Below, in pieces: positions 6,548-10,266 of a DNA stretch of 10,266 nt. This DNA is from an uncultured Pirellulaceae bacterium (GTDB lineage Bacteria > Planctomycetota > Planctomycetia > Pirellulales > Pirellulaceae), in NCBI GenBank assembly GCA_934255105.1, contig CAKQNH010000099.1, forward strand, positions 1-10,266, read 5' to 3'. Both the position numbers and the translations under genes were made by a program. Numbering within the stretch: position 1 is the stretch's first letter; each line of letters starts with the position of its first letter. Under the pieces are notes generated by a model that was not told the origin of the DNA, did no database searches, and was given only the letters and a program-made list of their open reading frames with translations.

Positions 6548-7911
6548 AACCATCCGACGATACAAACAATGCTGCCGCTGCAGACTCAGTGACCAGCCAA
6601 CAACCATTTCAGCCGGATGCTCGCATGGAAACTCCCCAGCGCAATTGGAGCCCAATGATATGGGCAGTCGTGGCTGCCTTCGGAACCTACTTTTGTATGT
6701 TCGCGTTCCGCAAACCCTTCACCGTCAGCCAATACAGCGACGTTACAGCCTGGGACTGGCAATACAAGACGATCGCTGTGGTCGCTCAAGTATTCGGTTA
6801 CGCCGTCTCCAAAATCATCGGTATTAAAGTCGTCTCGGAGATGGCTCCACGGCATCGCGCTGCCAGCATCATTGGCTTAATTCTGCTTGCCGAACTGGCC
6901 TTGATATTGTTTGGGCTGATACCACCGCCGTACAACATTTTGTGCCTGTTCCTAAACGGACTTCCGCTAGGCATTATCTTTGGATTGGTACTCGGTTTTC
7001 TCGAGGGGAGACAGCGTACCGAGGCGCTGGCTGCAGGACTGTGCACTAGCTTTATCCTGGCCGATGGTGTGACCAAGTCGGTCGGCAAGGCGCTGCTGGA
7101 GGCGGGTGTCACCGAATTCTGGATGCCGGCGGTCGCAGGGGCTTTGTTTCTATTGCCACTCCTGGGCTTCGTGTGGATGCTCAGCCAGATCCCCCAACCG
7201 TCGGCGGCCGATGTGGCGGCCAGAAGCGAGCGCGTGCAGTTAAACGCGGCCGAGCGAAGAGCCTTCTTCCGCCGCTATGCCGGGGGACTCATACCGCTGC
7301 TGTTGATGTTCTTCCTAGTCAGCCTGCTCAAGAGCATTCGATCGGATTTTATGCCCGACATCTGGAAGAGCCTGGGAGTCACTGTTTCCGCCGAATTGTT
7401 CAGTTACTCCGAGTTGTGCGTCGGTCTAACGGTCACGCTAGCCAATGGTGCCGCGGTGCTGGTGATCAATAATTATCGCGCCTTTCAAGTGGCCTTGGCC
7501 ACCTGCGTGGTCGGCTTTGTGGTATTGCTGTTGGCCACGCTGGGCGAGCAGACGCATATTATCTCGCCATTCGCTTTTATGGTCTTGATCGGCGTCGGCC
7601 TGTTCCTACCCTACGTGGCCACGCACACCACAATTTTCGAACGCTTGATCGCCATGACGCGCGACCGCGGCAATTTGGTGTTCTTGCTGTATATGGCCGA
7701 TGCCATCGCCTATCTGGGCTACATCGGTGTCATGCTGGCGCGCAACGCGCTGCAGCCCTCGGGCGACTTCATGGCCTTCTTTCGCCCGACTTGCTACGTA
7801 GCCAGCCTGCTGTCGCTGGCCTGCATGTTGGCTTGCCAGATCTACTTCGCGCGCTTCAGTAGTGGAAGCCGTCGTAGTGTTCCAGCAATTGAGGATGCAG
7901 ACGGCGCATGA
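6544..7911 (+). CDS. DUF5690 family MFS-like multi-pass membrane protein
   Basis: The 455-residue integral membrane protein shows about 12 hydrophobic segments (roughly 38-55, 76-98, 108-125, 130-152, 160-178, 193-213, 247-263, 285-307, 313-331, 339-358, 375-396, 413-432) in a 6+6 arrangement with a polar central loop (about 215-245), as in the major facilitator superfamily. The segment AAFGTYFCMFAFRKPFT (44-60) and QVFGYAVSKIIGIKVVSEM (82-100) match what I remember of DUF5690, a family without assigned substrate found in planctomycetes and Bacteroidetes. Its ATG overlaps the panC stop (ATGA) and has no Shine-Dalgarno of its own, suggesting translational coupling. An alternative in-frame ATG at 6625 (METPQRNW) would remove a polar 27-residue N-tail. 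Transport linked to pantothenate or its precursors is conceivable from context only. The 3' end overlaps the convergent small membrane protein gene by 56 bp. Confidence 0.85.
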   Translation: MKPSDDTNNAAAADSVTSQQPFQPDARMETPQRNWSPMIWAVVAAFGTYFCMFAFRKPFTVSQYSDVTAWDWQYKTIAVVAQVFGYAVSKIIGIKVVSEMAPRHRAASIIGLILLAELALILFGLIPPPYNILCLFLNGLPLGIIFGLVLGFLEGRQRTEALAAGLCTSFILADGVTKSVGKALLEAGVTEFWMPAVAGALFLLPLLGFVWMLSQIPQPSAADVAARSERVQLNAAERRAFFRRYAGGLIPLLLMFFLVSLLKSIRSDFMPDIWKSLGVTVSAELFSYSELCVGLTVTLANGAAVLVINNYRAFQVALATCVVGFVVLLLATLGEQTHIISPFAFMVLIGVGLFLPYVATHTTIFERLIAMTRDRGNLVFLLYMADAIAYLGYIGVMLARNALQPSGDFMAFFRPTCYVASLLSLACMLACQIYFARFSSGSRRSVPAIEDADGA

Positions 7912-8302
7912 TCTGCCGAACTTTCCGCAACAGTTCCTCGGCGCTCTTTTGATCGCGTTTGTCGAGCAGTTCCCCTTCTTCGGAACGAACTGCATGGCCG
8001 TCTTGATAGTGAATCACTAGGCCGGGATGAAAACTGTTCGAGGACACATCCACCACTTCCTTGATCTGCGTTCCATGCTCCGACCGAAAGAGCATCACGC
8101 AATCCTTGCCCGCTCGAACCCACCCCACTAAATCGGGCTCGTCGAGCCGTGCCTCCTCAAAACTTTCAATGGCCTCAAAATCGGCAGAATCGACAATGTC
8201 CGTGGCGGCCTTGATCCGATCGAGCACCGCCATGCCACGCAACGAATGCACCGCTACGATGATCAAAGCGATCAGCGATAAAATACAAATTAGCCACCAC
8301 AT
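7856..8302 (-). CDS. Small membrane-anchored hypothetical protein
   Basis: I do not recognise this 148-residue protein. It begins MWWLICILSLIALIIVAV, a single N-terminal membrane helix (about 2-19), followed by a soluble, charged domain. Parts of that domain look beta-rich (GWVRAGKDCVMLFR, 60-73; GLVIHYQDGHAVRSEE, 94-109), and the C-terminus is a basic amphipathic helix (about 118-136: DQKSAEELLRKVRQIMRRL). The start at 8302 is chosen because GAGGA lies 8 nt upstream and the helix begins at once; a longer frame reaches an ATG at 8383 but would add a non-hydrophobic 27-residue leader. The gene follows the Tat-signal gene on the same strand after 136 bp and may be co-transcribed, although a -10-like TATAGT (8401-8406, minus) suggests it could have its own promoter. 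The terminal 56 bp lie inside the 3' end of the DUF5690 gene. Confidence 0.7.
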   Translation of the reverse strand: MWWLICILSLIALIIVAVHSLRGMAVLDRIKAATDIVDSADFEAIESFEEARLDEPDLVGWVRAGKDCVMLFRSEHGTQIKEVVDVSSNSFHPGLVIHYQDGHAVRSEEGELLDKRDQKSAEELLRKVRQIMRRLHPQLLEHYDGFHY

Positions 8303-8310
8303 TGTCGCGT

Positions 8311-8315
8311 TCCTC
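8311..8315 (-). promoter_or_regulatory. Ribosome binding site of the small membrane protein gene
   Basis: On the minus strand GAGGA lies 8 nt before the ATG at 8302. It decides the start against the longer frame beginning at 8383. Confidence 0.7.
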
Positions 8316-8438
8316 GGCCGTGAGCCACACCGTTTTTTGTCGGCAGCTAAGCCACCCAGGACAACGAAACCAAGGGCCAACACAACGCTCGCCCGGACCT
8401 ACTATAACACACTTGATCGGTACTTTGTTCAGCAAAAA

Positions 8439-10004
8439 CTAACCAATTGCCTCCGTGATACGCTCAACTAATGGACGCGTCGGTTCGTGCGGGCCGCACA
8501 ACTGAAACATCGACGCCGACAGAAACCATTTAGCCCATACAGGCGACAGACTGCGGTAGTCCTCTAGAGCGGCCGAGCTGAATTTATAATCGTGCGAATC
8601 GTTCCCCTTGAGGAACACCAGTCGCCGCGCGTGGTCCACGATATTTTGTGGGTCTCCGCCTGCGGACAGATAGTCGAACGCTTGCTGCGCAGCCTGCTGA
8701 CGACTGCTGCCCATCGCATCAAAAGCATCGGCTACCGCCATAGATGTTGCCGAAGGAGCATGCTCTGCCGAGGCTTTGCTTGGCACCGATGCACCTGCCG
8801 AGTTCGCAAAGTCGGTAATCCGCGCGTCTCTCAATTTCCCTCGTTGCTCCGCAGCCTCGCGGAAGTGACTGAGAAATGACGCGTTTTGCAGCAACATGAA
8901 TTTGCGCGTCGACTCCTGTGCAGAAGTGGCAAAAGCGTAGCGCATGGCATTGGTTGTGGTCACCGAATGCAGGGCGACGATACCCGGTTGTCGCATCAGC
9001 AATTCGCCCGAAGATGCAAACAACCCATCCCAAATCGCCTGCGCCGCAACGCCGCTATTGAGCAGCGCTACGACCTGGCTGCTAGCCTCGTCGGCCGATC
9101 CACTATGCAGGGTTTCTACCAATTCCAGCGTGGCCCCGTCGTCGTGGGAATGTTTGCCATCGCCGTGTGGCGCATTCTGGAAACGTTCAATTGAGTCAAT
9201 GCGATCCCAATTCATCCTCCCCGATGCATCTGCAGCCAGTTCGCTCTCGGCAGGGTTGGGTTCACCAGTGTGATTGAGCATGGCATACACCAAACTGCGC
9301 GCGACCGGTTCCGTGTACTCCCAGCCAGTGGTCTGCAGCGTGCGAAAAGCATTGGACAGATAGATGACCTTGTGTCCGATGCTACGAAAATCTCGCGCTG
9401 CAAATTCGGCCAGCAGTTCGAACACTTGATTCGCCCCGAGTTCCCGCACCACGCTGGTGATAGCCGCATCAGCGGCCGACTCATCCCACTGCTCAAGTGC
9501 CCGGCGCAGGTCGGCCACACAATTCCCTGGGCTCGGGAGGGCTCCTTCGTCGACGGCCGGCAGCGTCCAATTCCCCTCTTTCTCATCGCGGCTTTGGGAG
9601 CTTTTGAAATTGTCCACAGCCCATAAAATCGGCAGCCAGCGCTCTTCATCCAAGCCACTCAGGCTGGCCAAGTGCGCTGAATTGACGACCAGCACCGCGT
9701 GGAACTTAAAACCGACCGAAGGCCGCGGCTGAACGTTTCGCACTCCCGCTAGCAACAAGGCTGCTAACAATTGCCGGTAGCTCAAACCAGCTTTGATTTT
9801 CTGCGCGGTCTGTTCGATGACCTTGTCCTGTGGCGTGTCCTCCAAAAACCGCACCAAGGGTTCGATCTCATCGGAGAAGCGAGCCATACCAGGCCCGACT
9901 GCTAGCTCCGCAGCGGATAGCGGACCAATCGCACGCAGCAGACCAGCCAGTCCCAGTCCAGCGGTTGTGGAAGCCAAGAACGAGCGACGTTGTACAGAAA
10001 TCAT
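8439..10004 (-). CDS. Tat-exported helical protein of unknown function with two related halves
   Basis: The 521-residue product opens with a twin-arginine signal peptide: Q5-R6-R7-S-F-L, a hydrophobic stretch to about 29, and probable cleavage after S-A-A (30-32). This suggests export of a folded, perhaps cofactor-bearing protein. The mature part is predicted to be mostly helical. The two halves look related: residues about 55-245 and 300-505 share order and spacing of motifs. H102-x5-N108 in the first half corresponds to H346-x5-N352 in the second; GHKVIYLSNAFR (210-221) around H211 corresponds to SHDYKFSSAALEDYR (470-484) around H471. A histidine-rich loop H280-G-D-G-K-H285-S-H287 joins them. 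I remember similar uncharacterised planctomycete proteins but no assigned enzyme. The start is supported by AAGGG 8 nt upstream. No partner gene makes the role clear; the small membrane protein gene follows downstream. Confidence 0.85.
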   Translation of the reverse strand: MISVQRRSFLASTTAGLGLAGLLRAIGPLSAAELAVGPGMARFSDEIEPLVRFLEDTPQDKVIEQTAQKIKAGLSYRQLLAALLLAGVRNVQPRPSVGFKFHAVLVVNSAHLASLSGLDEERWLPILWAVDNFKSSQSRDEKEGNWTLPAVDEGALPSPGNCVADLRRALEQWDESAADAAITSVVRELGANQVFELLAEFAARDFRSIGHKVIYLSNAFRTLQTTGWEYTEPVARSLVYAMLNHTGEPNPAESELAADASGRMNWDRIDSIERFQNAPHGDGKHSHDDGATLELVETLHSGSADEASSQVVALLNSGVAAQAIWDGLFASSGELLMRQPGIVALHSVTTTNAMRYAFATSAQESTRKFMLLQNASFLSHFREAAEQRGKLRDARITDFANSAGASVPSKASAEHAPSATSMAVADAFDAMGSSRQQAAQQAFDYLSAGGDPQNIVDHARRLVFLKGNDSHDYKFSSAALEDYRSLSPVWAKWFLSASMFQLCGPHEPTRPLVERITEAIG

Positions 10005-10012
10005 CGTGATAT

Positions 10013-10017
10013 CCCTT
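10013..10017 (-). promoter_or_regulatory. Ribosome binding site of the Tat-signal protein gene
   Basis: AAGGG on the minus strand, 8 nt before the ATG at 10004; the resulting N-terminus is a complete Tat signal. Confidence 0.65.
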
Positions 10018-10057
10018 TCTCAAAACAGGTGGAGCAGCGACGGGCACTGAACATACC

Positions 10058-10087
10058 ATTATAGGGCAATGACGCGGCCCGCAGGAA
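10058..10087 (-). promoter_or_regulatory. Putative sigma-70-type promoter of the Tat-signal protein gene
   Basis: A perfect -10 hexamer TATAAT occupies 10058-10063 on the minus strand. The -35 is poor: TTCCTG at 10082-10087 with an 18-bp spacer. Transcription would start near 10051, giving a leader of about 45 nt. The palindromic repeat array begins 15 bp upstream of the -35 region. A weak -35 may mean activator dependence, which is inference. Confidence 0.5.
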
Positions 10088-10101
10088 CTTTACCGCCCTG
10101 C

Positions 10102-10266
10102 AGTAGAGCGGTTGCCCCAACCGCTTCAGGAGTAGTAGAGCGGTTGTCCCAACCGCTTCAGGAGCAGTAGAGCGGTTGCCCCAACCGCTTCGCGAGTAGT
10201 AGAGCGGTTGCCCCAACCGCTTCGCGAGTAGTAGAGCGGTTGCCCCAACCGCTTCGGGAGCAGTAG
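10102..10266. repeat. Tandem array of a 32-bp palindromic repeat (five copies plus a partial, cut by window edge)
   Basis: Copies start at 10102, 10134, 10166, 10198 and 10230; a sixth begins at 10262. Each reads AGTAG, then the 8-bp arm AGCGGTTG, a 3-nt loop (CCC, or TCC in copy 2), the arm CAACCGCT, then an 8-nt tail. The arms are identical in all five copies; variation is confined to the loop of copy 2 and to the tails (TCAGGAGT, TCAGGAGC, TCGCGAGT twice, TCGGGAGC). Copies 3 and 4 are identical, suggesting recent duplication. There are no unique spacers, so this is not CRISPR. An apparent minus-strand ORF across it (10001-10216) is only the repeat translated. The array lies just upstream of the Tat-signal gene promoter. 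Confidence 0.95.

Noticed and set aside
8401..8430. Promoter with TATAGT (-10) for the small membrane protein gene
   Set aside because: No acceptable -35 at normal spacing; mentioned only as a possibility in the gene entry.
10001..10216. 71-codon minus-strand ORF over the repeat array
   Set aside because: Mostly a translation of the 32-bp tandem repeat, and it overlaps the promoter and start of the Tat-signal gene.
10102..10266. CRISPR array
   Set aside because: The units abut directly with 32-bp periodicity and there are no unique spacers or cas genes.

Overview
The window looks like chromosomal DNA of a planctomycete, most likely of the Pirellulales type. This is an inference from protein character: a Rho with a long disordered Ser/Arg/Gly-rich N-terminus, a secreted thioredoxin/YHS-like fusion with a very long Ala/Pro-rich linker, a Tat-exported protein of a kind I associate with planctomycetes, a DUF5690 membrane protein, and the 'RND exporter' N-terminus at the left edge. 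Base composition and codon use look uniform across the genes. I see no insertion sequence, phage, CRISPR, tRNA or rRNA, so this reads as an ordinary core-genome stretch rather than an island.

Layout, left to right. (1) The minus-strand 5' end of an RND/MMPL-type exporter gene (1-191) runs off the left edge. (2) rho (417-1808, minus) encodes the transcription terminator and lies upstream of the exporter on the same strand. (3) A divergent 733-bp intergenic region (1809-2541) contains small hairpins but no convincing gene. (4) A secreted thioredoxin-fold protein with a C-terminal YHS-like module (2542-4254, plus) overlaps tail-to-tail with (5) an alkaline-phosphatase-superfamily (type I phosphodiesterase/nucleotide pyrophosphatase) protein (4228-5517, minus). 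(6) A divergent spacer carries a perfect 25-bp inverted repeat (5606-5630/5645-5669). (7) panC (5708-6547, plus) is coupled by an ATGA overlap to (8) a DUF5690/MFS-like 12-helix membrane protein (6544-7911, plus), whose 3' end overlaps (9) a small membrane-anchored hypothetical protein (7856-8302, minus). (10) A Tat-signal protein built of two related halves (8439-10004, minus) has a recognisable promoter and ribosome binding site. (11) A tandem array of a 32-bp palindromic repeat (10102-10266) runs off the right edge.

Functionally the window is a patchwork: termination factor, vitamin B5/CoA biosynthesis, envelope proteins and hydrolase-like proteins. The only likely two-gene operon with firm sequence support is panC-DUF5690. 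No clear defence or mobile system is present. The best leads are the two palindromic repeat families, the internally duplicated histidine-bearing Tat protein, the thioredoxin/YHS fusion, and the phosphodiesterase homologue with altered metal-ligand motifs.
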